A stretch of 64,000 bases of DNA from VRUE01 sp963824215 (GTDB lineage Bacteria; Actinomycetota; Thermoleophilia; Solirubrobacterales; 70-9), in contig CAWGOE010000001.1 of NCBI GenBank assembly GCA_963824215.1, positions 372,001-436,000 on the forward strand, in the 5' to 3' direction. Below the pieces are notes generated by a model, which was not told the DNA's origin, searched no databases, and was given only the letters and a program-made list of their open reading frames with translations. Positions 1-9,523 of this stretch are shown piece after piece; position 1 is the stretch's first letter; every line of letters begins with the position of its first letter. A program made the translations under genes and the position numbers.

Positions 1-2
1 AG

Positions 3-365
3 ATCCTCAACAACCTCAACAATGTCGGCGCGATCGAGGTCAACGCCTTCCAGTCGCAGTCCGACGTCTGCCTGCAGAAGTCGATCCGTGAGGGCTTCGG
101 CCTGACCGTCACCGAGGCGCTCTGGAAGGGGCGGCCGACCGTGGCCGGCAACGTCGGCGGCATCCCGCTGCAAATCGAGAACGGCGTCAGCGGCTACCTG
201 GTCGACTCGCCAAGCGAGTGCGCACAGCGCTGCATCGAGATCCTCGCCGACCCGGAGTTGGGCAAGCAACTCGGCAAAGCCGGCAAGGAACACGCCCGGC
301 GTGAGTTCCTCTCTCCGCGGCTACTGCGCGACTGGCTGCAGCTGCTGACCGAGCTCGACGAATAG
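3..365 (+). CDS. TreT-like trehalose-synthesising glycosyltransferase, C-terminal fragment
   Basis: The reading frame is open from the left edge, so only about the last 120 residues are present and the true start lies outside the window. The visible part is the nucleotide-sugar-binding half of a GT-B fold GT4 enzyme. It contains the acidic loop REGFGLTVTEALWKGRPTV followed by GNVGGIPLQIENGVSGYLV, which is the arrangement of trehalose glycosyltransferring synthases (TreT: NDP-glucose plus glucose gives trehalose). The next gene, 47 bases downstream on the same strand, is otsA, which supports a trehalose role. Another GT4 retaining glycosyltransferase is possible because the acceptor half is missing. 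Confidence 0.75.
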   Translation: MLNNLNNVGAIEVNAFQSQSDVCLQKSIREGFGLTVTEALWKGRPTVAGNVGGIPLQIENGVSGYLVDSPSECAQRCIEILADPELGKQLGKAGKEHARREFLSPRLLRDWLQLLTELDE

Positions 366-412
366 GTCTACAGGCGTAGCGCGCCAGCGCTCGGGGTAGG
401 CTGGAGGGCCCG

Positions 413-1879
413 ATGGCTGACTCCACCGATCCCCTGATCATCGTCTCCAACCGCGGTCCGGCCCAGTTCGAGCGCGACGAGAACGGTGAGCGCACCGTGC
501 GCCGCGGCGGCGGCGGCCTCGTGACCGCACTTTCCGGCCTGGTTTCCCATCGCGAGGCACTCTGGATCGCCTCGGCGATGACCGACGAGGACGTCGCGGT
601 CTCCGAGGAGCGCGGCGGGCCGGCCGAGCTCTCGATCGACGGCATCGACTACCGCGTGCTGCTGGTCGGCAGCGAGGCCGATGCCTACGACGGCTTCTAC
701 AACGTGATCGCCAACCCGATCCTCTGGTTCATCCAGCACTACCTCTGGGACCTCTCCAACGCCCCCGACATCCGCCAGGAGGAGCTCGACGCCTGGGACT
801 ACGGCTACCAGGCGGTCAACCGCGACATCGCCCACGCCGTCCTCGGCCAGATCGAGGGCCGTGAGCGACCGCTGGTGATGCTCCACGACTACCACCTCTA
901 CACCGCCCCGGGAATGATCCGAGCCGAGCGTCCCGACGCCTTCCTCCATCACTTCGTCCACATTCCCTGGTCGCAGCCGGACAGCTGGCGGATCCTGCCC
1001 GGGCGCATCCGCGAGGAGATCTTCCGCGGCATGCTCGCCAACGACATCATCGGCTTCCACACCCACGCCTACTGCATCAACTTCATCCGCTGCTGCGACG
1101 AACTGCTCGAGGTCGACGTCGACTACGACAGCTGCGTCGTTCGGCACGCGGGCGGCGAGACCCGCGCCCGTGCCTACCCGCTCTCGATCGACGCCGAGCG
1201 GCTGCGGCGGGCGGCGGAGTCGCCCGAGGTGGCCCAGTATGAGCGCGAGGTGCTGGAGCGCCGCCGCGAGCACCTGATCATCCGCGTCGACCGCGCGGAC
1301 CTCTCCAAGAACGTGCTGCGCGGCTTCACCGCCTTCGACACCTTCCTCACCCAGCACCCCGAGTTCCACGAGAAAGTGACCTTCATCGCGCACCTTCAGC
1401 CCTCACGCCAGGACGTGCCCGAGTACGCCGAGTACCTGGAGAAAATCGAGGCCCTGGTCGCCGTCGTCAACCACCGCCACGGCACCACCGACTGGATGCC
1501 GATCAACCTCAACATCTACGAGAACTTCCCCGAGGCGGTCGCCCGCTACAAGCAGTTCGACCTGCTGATGGTCAACTCGATCTTCGACGGGATGAACCTC
1601 GTCGCCAAGGAGGCGCCGGCGGTCAATACCCGCGACGGCGTGCTGATGCTCTCCGAGAACACCGGCTCACACGAGGAGCTCGCCGACTGCGTCCTCTCGG
1701 TCAACCCGTTCGACATCCAGGACCAGGCGGACGCGATCCACCGGGCGCTGACTATGGAGCCCGAAGAGCGCAAGCTGCGGGCGCAGCACCTGAAGGAGAT
1801 CATCTACTCGCGGAACCCGGGGGATTGGGTCGATGAGCAGTTGCGGGACATCGCTGAGCTTCGGGAGGCGGTTGCTTAG
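413..1879 (+). CDS. otsA: alpha,alpha-trehalose-phosphate synthase (UDP-forming)
   Basis: Cytosolic GT20 enzyme of 488 residues that joins UDP-glucose (or another NDP-glucose) to glucose 6-phosphate, giving trehalose 6-phosphate. The N-terminal signature IVSNRGP is at residues 10-16 and the glycine-rich GGGGLV at about 32-37. HDYHLY, the RVDRADLSKN segment and the C-terminal SENTGSHEEL nucleotide-sugar loop are all present. Length is normal for a single-domain OtsA, and no trehalose-phosphate phosphatase domain is fused to it. It follows a TreT-like gene, so two routes to trehalose are encoded side by side. No otsB is visible in the window. The start is ATG at 413, 47 bases after the previous stop. 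Confidence 0.92.
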   Translation: MADSTDPLIIVSNRGPAQFERDENGERTVRRGGGGLVTALSGLVSHREALWIASAMTDEDVAVSEERGGPAELSIDGIDYRVLLVGSEADAYDGFYNVIANPILWFIQHYLWDLSNAPDIRQEELDAWDYGYQAVNRDIAHAVLGQIEGRERPLVMLHDYHLYTAPGMIRAERPDAFLHHFVHIPWSQPDSWRILPGRIREEIFRGMLANDIIGFHTHAYCINFIRCCDELLEVDVDYDSCVVRHAGGETRARAYPLSIDAERLRRAAESPEVAQYEREVLERRREHLIIRVDRADLSKNVLRGFTAFDTFLTQHPEFHEKVTFIAHLQPSRQDVPEYAEYLEKIEALVAVVNHRHGTTDWMPINLNIYENFPEAVARYKQFDLLMVNSIFDGMNLVAKEAPAVNTRDGVLMLSENTGSHEELADCVLSVNPFDIQDQADAIHRALTMEPEERKLRAQHLKEIIYSRNPGDWVDEQLRDIAELREAVA

Positions 1880-1882
1880 GGG

Positions 1883-2001
1883 GAGGGGGTTGGGGGTCCC
1901 TTCCGCTTGCTGGGTTTTCGCCACTGCGCCGGTAGCCGTCCGAGATCGTCTGTGGGGCGAAAAGAGGACGCCGCTTCACGGAAGGGACCCCCAACCCCCT
2001 C
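1883..2001. repeat. Long hairpin element C1 (23-bp perfect inverted repeat)
   Basis: Bases 1883-1905 and 1979-2001 are perfect reverse complements (23 bp) enclosing 73 bases. A second stem pairs 1915-1922 (TTTTCGCC) with 1956-1963 (GGCGAAAA). It begins four bases after the otsA stop. The segment GAGGACGCCG near 1964 also occurs in the core of family D elements, so C1 may be a diverged member. There is no T-run, so it is not a canonical intrinsic terminator. Confidence 0.8.
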
Positions 2002-2053
2002 TTCTCAGCAGCTTCCGGGGGACGAAACTGGGTCGCTGCGCGCTTAGAGATGT

Positions 2054-2554
2054 GTGCGCTTGCGAATCCAGTGGAAGCTTGCGGGAAAAGTCGCGGCCGT
2101 TCTCGGTGCTGCTCTTCTTTTCTTGAAGCTGGTTCCAACTCTCCTAGAGCCGCCAGCTCCTCAATCCTTACCAGCTGACGTTGGCCTCCCTCGGGTGGTG
2201 GCGCCCGCAGCTCCGGCAGCTGACGTTCGGCCGGAGCGGGATCACGGACGACTGCGGGCGTCGGCGCGGCGGAGGCACAAAGCCCCTCTCGGGCGGGTGG
2301 TGTCGGGGGTGGGTGTCTCGCGCAGGGCGGAGTCTTCGGAGGGGAGCGCCCAGCCCGCCAGGGGAAGTCATCCCTTTCCCCGAAGAAGAGCGCAGCCCAA
2401 GCCGAGCACCCCCACCCGGCGACAGGACCCGCCCGCCGAAGCCTCCGTCCCTGTCGCTCCTCCACCCGCCCCGGCTCCCGAACCAGTGCCCGCACTCGCT
2501 CCGCAAGCCCCTGCGCCCCCCGGTGACGGCTCAGCTGAGTTCGCTCCTCGCTAG
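2054..2554 (+). CDS. Hypothetical small membrane-anchored, proline/alanine-rich protein
   Basis: 166 residues from a GTG start. Residues about 8-30 (KLAGKVAAVLGAALLFLKLV) form one hydrophobic segment near the N-terminus, followed by a low-complexity basic and Pro/Ala-rich tail (residues about 110-160, with PVAPPPAPAPEPVPALAPQ). This is the layout of a single-pass anchor with a disordered extracytoplasmic tail. I recognise no family. The gene lies between hairpin elements C1 and B2, and no strong ribosome binding site is visible. GC-rich DNA can produce such frames by chance, so the call is moderate. Confidence 0.45.
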   Translation: MRLRIQWKLAGKVAAVLGAALLFLKLVPTLLEPPAPQSLPADVGLPRVVAPAAPAADVRPERDHGRLRASARRRHKAPLGRVVSGVGVSRRAESSEGSAQPARGSHPFPRRRAQPKPSTPTRRQDPPAEASVPVAPPPAPAPEPVPALAPQAPAPPGDGSAEFAPR

Positions 2555-2570
2555 GCGATCCTCGAGGAGA

Positions 2571-2674
2571 TGTCGGGTGACCCTCCCGGCGGCTTGTACT
2601 TTTTCGTCGACGCCTCCGGGCGCCAGCTCAACCGGGACCCACCGAAAAAGTTGAGCCGGAAGGGTTGCCCGGCA
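2571..2674. repeat. Hairpin element B2 with conserved CTTTTTCG / CGAAAAAG core
   Basis: Imperfect outer arms are at 2571-2586 and 2658-2674. The core holds CTTGTACTTTTTCG (2593-2606) and CCACCGAAAAAGTTGAG (2639-2655). A second copy of this core lies at 53864-53928 between rsmG and jag, with the same order and spacing but different outer arms. It fills the spacer between the small membrane protein and rpsF. Confidence 0.75.
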
Positions 2675-2703
2675 GCCCCCGCTGTCACAGACCCGTCGCT
2701 ATA

Positions 2704-3315
2704 GTGCGTCGCCGTTTGGCCGCACCACGCGAATACGAGCTGGTCTTGATGCTGGACCCGGGGCAGGACGCCCCGGCCCGCGACGCTGTCGCCAACGAGG
2801 CGAAGAAGCAGATCGAGGGCGCGGGAACGCTGAAGCACGAGAACGTCTGGGGCCTGCGCAAGATGGCTTACGAGATCGACCAGCGCACCGAGGCCGACTA
2901 CCGCTGGTTCCGCTTCGAGGCGCCGGTCGAGCTACTCGAGCAGCTCGACCACAACCTGAAGATCGCCGACGGCGTGCTGCGCTTCCGCGTCTTCAAAGTC
3001 GACGCTGACACCCCCGTGATCGCACCGCCGGCGACCAGTGCTCCCGGTCCAGGTGCCCCTCGCGAGCGGCCGTCGGCGCCTGAAGCTCCACAAGCGGCGC
3101 CGGTCGAGGCTGCGCCCGAGACCCCCGCTGCTGCCGATGCCCCCGCTGCTGCCCCAACCGCCGTCGCCGAGCCTCCAACCGCCGAGCCCACGGTGGAGGA
3201 GCCCGCAGTAGAGACGCCCGAGCCAGCCGCCGAGGCTGAGCCCGCTGCGGAGCCGGATGCCCCCGAGGCCGCCGCCGAGGCCGCTGAGGGCGAGTCCGGC
3301 GACACCGACACCTAG
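2704..3315 (+). CDS. rpsF: 30S ribosomal protein bS6 with long Ala/Pro/Glu C-terminal extension
   Basis: Small-subunit ribosomal protein that binds bS18. The first ~100 residues are a standard bS6: REYELVLMLDPG at the start, then KHENVWGLRKMAYEIDQRTEADYRWFRFEA split over two strands, and ILRFRV-like VLRFRVFKVD at the end of the fold. About 100 further residues are a low-complexity Ala/Pro/Glu/Thr tail, longer than in most bS6 proteins. The chosen start is GTG at 2704, because the frame can extend to 2665 but those residues are not bS6-like. No clear Shine-Dalgarno precedes it. It heads the classic rpsF-ssb-rpsR-rplI order. Confidence 0.92.
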   Translation: MRRRLAAPREYELVLMLDPGQDAPARDAVANEAKKQIEGAGTLKHENVWGLRKMAYEIDQRTEADYRWFRFEAPVELLEQLDHNLKIADGVLRFRVFKVDADTPVIAPPATSAPGPGAPRERPSAPEAPQAAPVEAAPETPAAADAPAAAPTAVAEPPTAEPTVEEPAVETPEPAAEAEPAAEPDAPEAAAEAAEGESGDTDT

Positions 3316-3412
3316 CAGCCTTTTCTCGCGATTTCCGGCTTCCAGGGGGAGAGTCGCGCCGCGCGCGCTCTTAGACTGGTGTCTCGATAAACGATCTTGA
3401 GGAGTGAGAGCC

Positions 3413-3892
3413 GTGGCGGCTTCGAACATCAACGTGGTGGTCATCACCGGGAACCTGACGCAAGACCCCGAACTGCGCCACACGGGCGGCGGAACGGCGG
3501 TCTGTGAGCTGCGAGTGGCGGTCAACAGTCGCCGCAAGGACGGCGCGACCGGCGAATGGGTCGACAAGCCCAACTACTTCAACGTGACGGTCTGGGGCGC
3601 GCAGGGAGAGAACTGCGCCAACTACCTCGCCAAGGGCCGCCCGGTTGCGATCGAAGGCCGCCTCGACTGGCGCGAGTGGGAGGCCAAAGACGGCAGCGGC
3701 AAACGGCAGGCGGTGCAGATCGTCGCCAACTCGGTCCAGTTCCTCGGCTCGCGAGACGGCGCTGGTGGCGGCAACGGCAACGGCTTCACTCCCCCCCAGA
3801 GCGATACCCCCACTGACACCTCCGACTACGACGCCGCCCCAGCCGGCGCTGGTGCGAGCGGTGGCAGCGGGGACGACGACATCCCCTTCTAA
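3413..3892 (+). CDS. ssb: single-stranded DNA-binding protein
   Basis: OB-fold protein that coats single-stranded DNA in replication and repair and recruits partners through its acidic tip. Residues about 1-110 form the OB domain: NVVVITGNLTQDPELR, then VDKPNYFNVTVWG and GRLDWREWEAKDGSGKR. A Gly/Asp-rich linker leads to the C-terminal DDDIPF tip used for protein contacts. The start is GTG at 3413, because GAGGAG at 3399-3404 sits eight bases upstream. A GTG at 3404 in the same frame overlaps that site. It lies between rpsF and rpsR in the usual order. Confidence 0.95.
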   Translation: MAASNINVVVITGNLTQDPELRHTGGGTAVCELRVAVNSRRKDGATGEWVDKPNYFNVTVWGAQGENCANYLAKGRPVAIEGRLDWREWEAKDGSGKRQAVQIVANSVQFLGSRDGAGGGNGNGFTPPQSDTPTDTSDYDAAPAGAGASGGSGDDDIPF

Positions 3893-3895
3893 CTC

Positions 3896-4001
3896 GCGAG
3901 AGCGGCTCAGGGGTCGCCAGGCAAGGACGCAGGGAGCCCCGAATAGCAGCGCTATTCGGGCGATCGAGGACACAGCATGGCGGCTCCTGAGCCGTTCTCG
4001 G
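3896..4001. repeat. Hairpin element D1 (AAGGACGCAGGGAGC core)
   Basis: Arms 3896-3919 and 3978-4001 pair at 20 of 24 positions. The core reads AAGGACGCAGGGAGC (3923-3937), then a perfect 10-bp stem (3938-3947 with 3951-3960, loop AGC), then GGGCGATCGAGGACACAGC (3958-3976). Related copies are at 9520-9686 and, on the opposite strand, 31576-31677. It fills the ssb-rpsR spacer, inside a normally co-transcribed unit. Confidence 0.85.
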
Positions 4002-4029
4002 CGCGGGTCTGTAGGATCCCGAGCCGCTT

Positions 4030-4296
4030 ATGGCTAGACCTAGAGAGAACGGAAACGACGCACCCCGCCGTGGGCGGCGTGGCGCTGATCGCGTCCGGCC
4101 GCGTAAATACACGCGGATCAACTCCGAGCAGGTCGACTACAAGGACCTCAACCTCCTTCGCCGCTTCCTTTCCGACAAGGGAAAGACGCGCGGTCGTCGC
4201 GTAACCGGACTTTCGCGCAAGCATCAGCGGCAGCTCTCAGTGGCAGTAAAGCGGGCGCGTGAGATCGCCCTGCTGCCCTACGTCGGAGAGCGTTGA
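4030..4296 (+). CDS. rpsR: 30S ribosomal protein bS18 (cysteine-free form)
   Basis: Small-subunit ribosomal protein of 88 residues that pairs with bS6 on the platform. The family core is clear: DYKDLNLLRRFLSDKGK (residues about 37-53), then TGLSRKHQRQLSVAVKRARE and the ending IALLPYV. The N-terminal zinc-binding cysteines of the C+ form are absent, because the region RRGRRGADRVRPRKYTRI has none, so this is the zinc-independent type. The stop overlaps the rplI start (TGATG). The gene is separated from ssb by hairpin element D1. Confidence 0.95.
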   Translation: MARPRENGNDAPRRGRRGADRVRPRKYTRINSEQVDYKDLNLLRRFLSDKGKTRGRRVTGLSRKHQRQLSVAVKRAREIALLPYVGER

Positions 4297-4748
4297 TGGC
4301 ACAGGCGATCCTGCTCGAGGACGTCGACAGCCTCGGTCAGCGCGGCGAACCTGTGGACGTCGCCCCTGGCTACCTGCGCAACTACCTGATCCCCCGCAAG
4401 CTCGCGGCCCCGGCCACGCCCGGCGCCCTCGAGCAAGCACAGCAGCGCCAGGCGGCGGCAGAAAAGACCGAGAAGCTGCGGGCCGAGCGCGAAGAGCAGG
4501 CCGCCTCGCTGCTCTCTAAGACCGTGTTGACGATCCATCAGCGTGCCGATGACGGCGGCAAACTGTTCGGCTCAGTCGGCGCCAAGGAGATCGTTGACGC
4601 GATCCGGGAGGCGCGTGACCTGCGCATCGACCGACGCAAAGTGCGGCTCGAGCAGCCGATCCGGGAGATCGGCACCCACATGGTCGAGATTGAGCTCGCA
4701 GACGGCACCACGGCGTCGGTGAAGACGATCGTCGCCGAGGAGAGCTAA
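4296..4748 (+). CDS. rplI: 50S ribosomal protein bL9
   Basis: Large-subunit protein of 150 residues with an N-terminal RNA-binding domain, a long helix and a C-terminal domain. The bL9 signature GQRGEPVDVAPGYLRNYLIP occupies residues about 14-33. The helix (ALEQAQQRQAAAEKTEKL) and the C-terminal KLFGSVGAKEIVDAI follow. The start is ATG at 4296, because GGAGAG at 4285-4290 lies just upstream and the ATG overlaps the rpsR stop, which suggests translational coupling. A TTG at 4293 is possible but less likely. Confidence 0.96.
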   Translation: MAQAILLEDVDSLGQRGEPVDVAPGYLRNYLIPRKLAAPATPGALEQAQQRQAAAEKTEKLRAEREEQAASLLSKTVLTIHQRADDGGKLFGSVGAKEIVDAIREARDLRIDRRKVRLEQPIREIGTHMVEIELADGTTASVKTIVAEES

Positions 4749-4782
4749 GAAGCACCTCGGGTCGCGGCGTTAGGCTCCGCCG

Positions 4783-5481
4783 GTGGCCTCACTCCCTCTT
4801 CCAGCTCGCCTGACTCGCCGCGCTAGGGCACGAACCCGCCTTGGTTGGGCACGATCCGAGCGGGCCACGGTCGGGCTGGCGACGGTTGCTCTGGGTGGTG
4901 TCGGCGCCGTTCTGGCGGGCCAATACGGCCGGCTGCTGCAGCGTCGCGCTCACGACCACGGCGATGGCGAGGCGCTGGTCGAAGCCGCGCCCGCGGCGGC
5001 GCTTGACACGGTTGGCGTCGCTGTCAGCGGCTACGAAGCGACGCCACGCAGCGAGACGGTTCTCTTCAACCTGCTCGCCGGCTTTCTCGGCGCCTTCGCC
5101 CTCGTGCGCGTCTCGACCTTCGGCATCCGCGACCAGTGGTGGCCCTTCCAGAACGTCAGGGTCGGTGGGCGCCACATCCACCACTTTGTTCCAGGCATCT
5201 TGATTGCCTTTGCCTCCGGCACGGCCGCCCTGCTGACGGACAACGATGCGCTTGAGGATCGCCTCGCGATCCCGATGGGCGCCGGCATGGGCCTGACCTT
5301 CGACGAGGCGGCGCTCCTACTCGACCTGCGCGACGTCTACTGGACCCGCGAGGGCCTGCTTAGCGTTCAGCTGAGCTTCGGTGCGACGGCGATCCTCAGC
5401 ATCGCGATCCTCACCCAGCGCATGCTGCGCCGCGGCGAGCGCCAGAAGGAGGCAGCGGGCGAGATCCCTATAGCTGGGTAA
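4783..5481 (+). CDS. Integral membrane protein with HIHH motif, unknown function
   Basis: 232 residues from GTG. An N-terminal basic region is followed by hydrophobic stretches at about 30-48, 88-108, 140-158 and 200-220, consistent with four membrane spans. The segment GGRHIHHFVPGI (residues about 128-139) is a conserved-looking histidine cluster seen in an uncharacterised actinobacterial membrane family. The downstream stretch FDEAALLLDLRDVYW carries acidic residues that could join it in metal binding, but that is speculative. It follows rplI by 34 bases, and its 3' end overlaps the convergent coiled-coil gene by 14 bases. Confidence 0.7.
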   Translation: MASLPLPARLTRRARARTRLGWARSERATVGLATVALGGVGAVLAGQYGRLLQRRAHDHGDGEALVEAAPAAALDTVGVAVSGYEATPRSETVLFNLLAGFLGAFALVRVSTFGIRDQWWPFQNVRVGGRHIHHFVPGILIAFASGTAALLTDNDALEDRLAIPMGAGMGLTFDEAALLLDLRDVYWTREGLLSVQLSFGATAILSIAILTQRMLRRGERQKEAAGEIPIAG

Positions 5482-5782
5482 CGACGAGCCCGGCGAGGGC
5501 AGTGATAAGAGCCGCGCAGACACCTCCGGAGAACAAGATGAGTACGTGGTTCAAGGAGTCAAGCCGCTGATCAAAGCGCTCCTCCATCCGCTCGAAGCGC
5601 CCGTCGATCTTGTCGAAGCGCCCGTCGATCTTGTCGAAGCGCCCGTCGATCCTGTCGAAGCCCGCCTTCATCTCGGCGCGGACCGCTTTGAATTCGGTCC
5701 TCGTCTCCAAGCGCAAAGAATCGACCTTGCCATTGAGGTCATCCAGGCGGTCGTCGGTCCAGCTCTCTCTCATCGCTTCCAT
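5468..5782 (-). CDS. Small coiled-coil protein with C-terminal membrane anchor
   Basis: 104 residues. A charged coiled coil (residues about 5-75) contains the heptad-like unit GRFDKID in tandem, encoded by 21-base DNA repeats around 5596-5660. It ends with one hydrophobic segment (HVLILFSGGVCAALITALAG) suited to a C-terminal membrane anchor. Small t-SNARE-like or hemolysin-XhlA-like proteins have this layout, but I do not recognise a specific family. It is transcribed toward the HIHH membrane gene and overlaps its end. Confidence 0.7.
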   Translation of the reverse strand: MEAMRESWTDDRLDDLNGKVDSLRLETRTEFKAVRAEMKAGFDRIDGRFDKIDGRFDKIDGRFERMEERFDQRLDSLNHVLILFSGGVCAALITALAGLVVTQL

Positions 5783-5961
5783 GATTGCACCTTAAACGTT
5801 GCGGTGATACGAGGGGCTCGCGAAAGCAAAATCTTTTGTAGCGCCTATGTCACCGAAGATTCTCGCCGTATTTGCAGCGACGCATCCCTGGCGAAGCGGT
5901 CGCTCTGGTTTGCTAGCGAGACGGCCTGAATCCGCCGCCGCTGTCCCTTAACTAGACGTAG

Positions 5962-7386
5962 ATGCCGCAGCCACCCGCAACCCACGTCCCCCCCCAAAAC
6001 ATCGAGGCCGAGGAATCGGTGCTGGGGTCGATGCTGGTTGCCGAGCCGGCGTTGAGCCGGGTCATCGACGAGGTGAAGCTAAACGCGGAAGACTTCTACC
6101 TTGAGAAGCACGCGGCGATCTTCCGCGCCGTCCACGACCTCTACGCCGCGTCGAAGCCCGTCGACGAGCTCAGCGTCAGCGAGGCGCTGGTCCAGCGCAA
6201 CGAGATCGACGCGGCCGGTGGCAAGCACTATGTCTCCGAGCTGGCCGCCAAGGTTCCCGCTGCCGGCAACGCCAAGCACTACGCCGAGATCGTCCAGCAG
6301 AACTCGCTGCTGCGCCGCCTGCTCGGCGCCGGCCAGGAGATCCAGGGCTGGGTGCACGAGCGCGACGGCGAACCGCGCGAGCTCTCCGAGCGGGCCGAGA
6401 AGCTGCTCTTCGACGTCGCCCACAAAGAGCAGGCGAGCGACTTCCGCCTCCTTTCCGAGATCCTCCACGACGAGGTCGACCGGCTGGAGAAGCTCTCGAC
6501 CGGCGAGCTGGAGATGACCGGCACCCCCTCCGGCTTCCGCGACATCGACGCGATCACCGGTGGCTTTCAGCCCGGCAACCTGATCATCGTCGCCGCCCGT
6601 CCAGCGATGGGCAAGAGCGCGATCGTCGCCAACATCGCCGAGAACGTCGCGGTGAAGCGGGGGATGCCCGTCGCCTTCTTCTCACTCGAGATGTCCGAGG
6701 TCGAGCTGGCGCAGCGCTTCATCGCCTGTCGGGCACGGATCTCCGGCGACAAGCTGCGCAAGGGACAGGTCGCCCAAAAGGACTGGCCGAAGGTGGTTCG
6801 AGCCTGCAACGAGCTCGAGGAGGCGCCGCTTTGGTTCGACGACTCCTCCGACCTCGGCCTGCTCGACCTGCGCGCAAAGGCACGCCGGCTGCACGCGCAG
6901 ACCCAGGACCAGGGCGGCCTAGGTCTCGTCATCGTCGACTACCTGCAGCTGATGCGCTCCGACGACATGCGCGCCAACCGGGTCGAGCAGGTGGGGCAGA
7001 TGAGCCGCGGGCTGAAGATCCTCGCCCGCGAGCTCGAGGTGCCGGTGCTGGCGATCTCCCAGCTCTCGCGTGCGCCGGAGCAGCGCCACCCGCCGAAGCC
7101 GATGCTCTCCGACCTGCGCGAGTCGGGATCGATCGAGCAGGACGCCGACCTCGTCGCCTTCCTCTTCCGCGAGGACTACTACCGCGACCCCGAAGACGAG
7201 CCGGATGGGCTGGCGGACGTGATCATTGCCAAGCATAGGAACGGACCGATCGGCGCGCCGAAGCTCGTCTTCCTCGATCGCTTCCCCAAATTCGCCGACT
7301 TCTCCGGCCACGACCGTCCGGTCGAGCAGCCGGCGGGAGAAGGGCCGCCGCTCGAGGACGCCGCGGCCGCAGGGCCTGAGTTCTGA
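5962..7386 (+). CDS. dnaB: replicative DNA helicase
   Basis: Hexameric 5'-3' helicase of the replication fork, 474 residues. The N-terminal DnaB domain begins with PPQNIEAEESVLGSML (residues about 10-25). The RecA-like domain has Walker A ARPAMGKSA (about residue 212), FFSLEMS, Walker B LVIVDYLQLM and the arginine-containing end AKHRNGPIG. Full family length, with no intein. Its TGA overlaps the ATG of the DnaC-like gene (TGATG), so the helicase and its likely loader are made together. The 179 bases upstream (5783-5961) hold no gene and are relatively AT-rich. Confidence 0.97.
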   Translation: MPQPPATHVPPQNIEAEESVLGSMLVAEPALSRVIDEVKLNAEDFYLEKHAAIFRAVHDLYAASKPVDELSVSEALVQRNEIDAAGGKHYVSELAAKVPAAGNAKHYAEIVQQNSLLRRLLGAGQEIQGWVHERDGEPRELSERAEKLLFDVAHKEQASDFRLLSEILHDEVDRLEKLSTGELEMTGTPSGFRDIDAITGGFQPGNLIIVAARPAMGKSAIVANIAENVAVKRGMPVAFFSLEMSEVELAQRFIACRARISGDKLRKGQVAQKDWPKVVRACNELEEAPLWFDDSSDLGLLDLRAKARRLHAQTQDQGGLGLVIVDYLQLMRSDDMRANRVEQVGQMSRGLKILARELEVPVLAISQLSRAPEQRHPPKPMLSDLRESGSIEQDADLVAFLFREDYYRDPEDEPDGLADVIIAKHRNGPIGAPKLVFLDRFPKFADFSGHDRPVEQPAGEGPPLEDAAAAGPEF

Positions 7387-8147
7387 TGCCCGCGAGGCCG
7401 CGCAGTGAACCCTTCGCCGAGCAAGCCTGCCCGCTGGGGGCATGCGACGGATCAGGCTGGATTCTCGGCCCCGAGGACGTCGCCCGCCCCTGCGAGTGCC
7501 GCGAACAGCGGCTCAAGCGGGGGCGCGTCCGCGGCGTCGCCTCGGCGATCCCGCCGCGCTATCGCGGCGTCTCCTTCGATCGCCCACCGGTTAGCGACAT
7601 GAGCCGCGACATGGCCACTCGCCACGTCGTCAATGCGGTGCAGGGGTTCGTCGAGAACCTCGACGAGAACCTCGACGCAGGCAAGGGAATGTGGCTGATG
7701 GGAAACACCGGGACTGGCAAGACGACGCTCGGCATGCTCGTGGCAAAGATGGCCCTGGCCGCGGGCAAGTCCGTCGCCGTCTATTTCACCCCGAAGCTGC
7801 TGACGCAGATCCGCCAGACCTACCAGGCGACCGAGTCCGAGGACGCCTACGAGGCCTTCTTCCAGCGACTGACGTCGGTCGATCTGCTCTACATCGATGA
7901 CCTTGGCTCCGAGCGGCACACGGACTGGGTGGTCGAGCAGCTCTACGCACTGGTCAACGAGCGCTACGAGAACCAGCGCTCGATGCTGGTCACCAGCAAC
8001 GCCCGCAATGACGTCGAGGAGGGCCGCAAGCAGCTCGAGGACCAGATCGGATCTCGCACCGTTTCGCGCCTGATCGAGATCTGCGACGACCCTCTGCCGC
8101 TGTTCGGACCAGACCGCCGCGAGCAGGCGCGCGCGGTCGGCGCTTAG
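7386..8147 (+). CDS. DnaC/DnaI-like helicase-loader ATPase with zinc-binding N-terminus
   Basis: AAA+ ATPase of 253 residues resembling DnaC, DnaI and IstB. The N-terminus has four cysteines (C15, C20, C36, C38) arranged like a zinc site. Walker A GNTGTGKTT (about residue 105), Walker B LLYIDDLGS (about 166) and the sensor SMLVTSNARND follow. The start overlaps the dnaB stop, which argues strongly for a DnaB-loading or -handling role. The window also encodes a DciA-like DUF721 protein near dnaA, so two helicase-operating factors may coexist. IstB-type transposition helpers share the fold, but no transposase is present. Confidence 0.88.
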   Translation: MPARPRSEPFAEQACPLGACDGSGWILGPEDVARPCECREQRLKRGRVRGVASAIPPRYRGVSFDRPPVSDMSRDMATRHVVNAVQGFVENLDENLDAGKGMWLMGNTGTGKTTLGMLVAKMALAAGKSVAVYFTPKLLTQIRQTYQATESEDAYEAFFQRLTSVDLLYIDDLGSERHTDWVVEQLYALVNERYENQRSMLVTSNARNDVEEGRKQLEDQIGSRTVSRLIEICDDPLPLFGPDRREQARAVGA

Positions 8148-8170
8148 AACAAGGCACAATCCCGGGCCGT

Positions 8171-9519
<1,349 letters not shown>

Positions 9520-9523
<4 letters not shown>

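Noticed and set aside
3896..4001. D family as a known self-cleaving ribozyme
   Set aside because: I could not find hammerhead, twister or HDV-type conserved core bases; the two conserved blocks do not match those motifs by eye.
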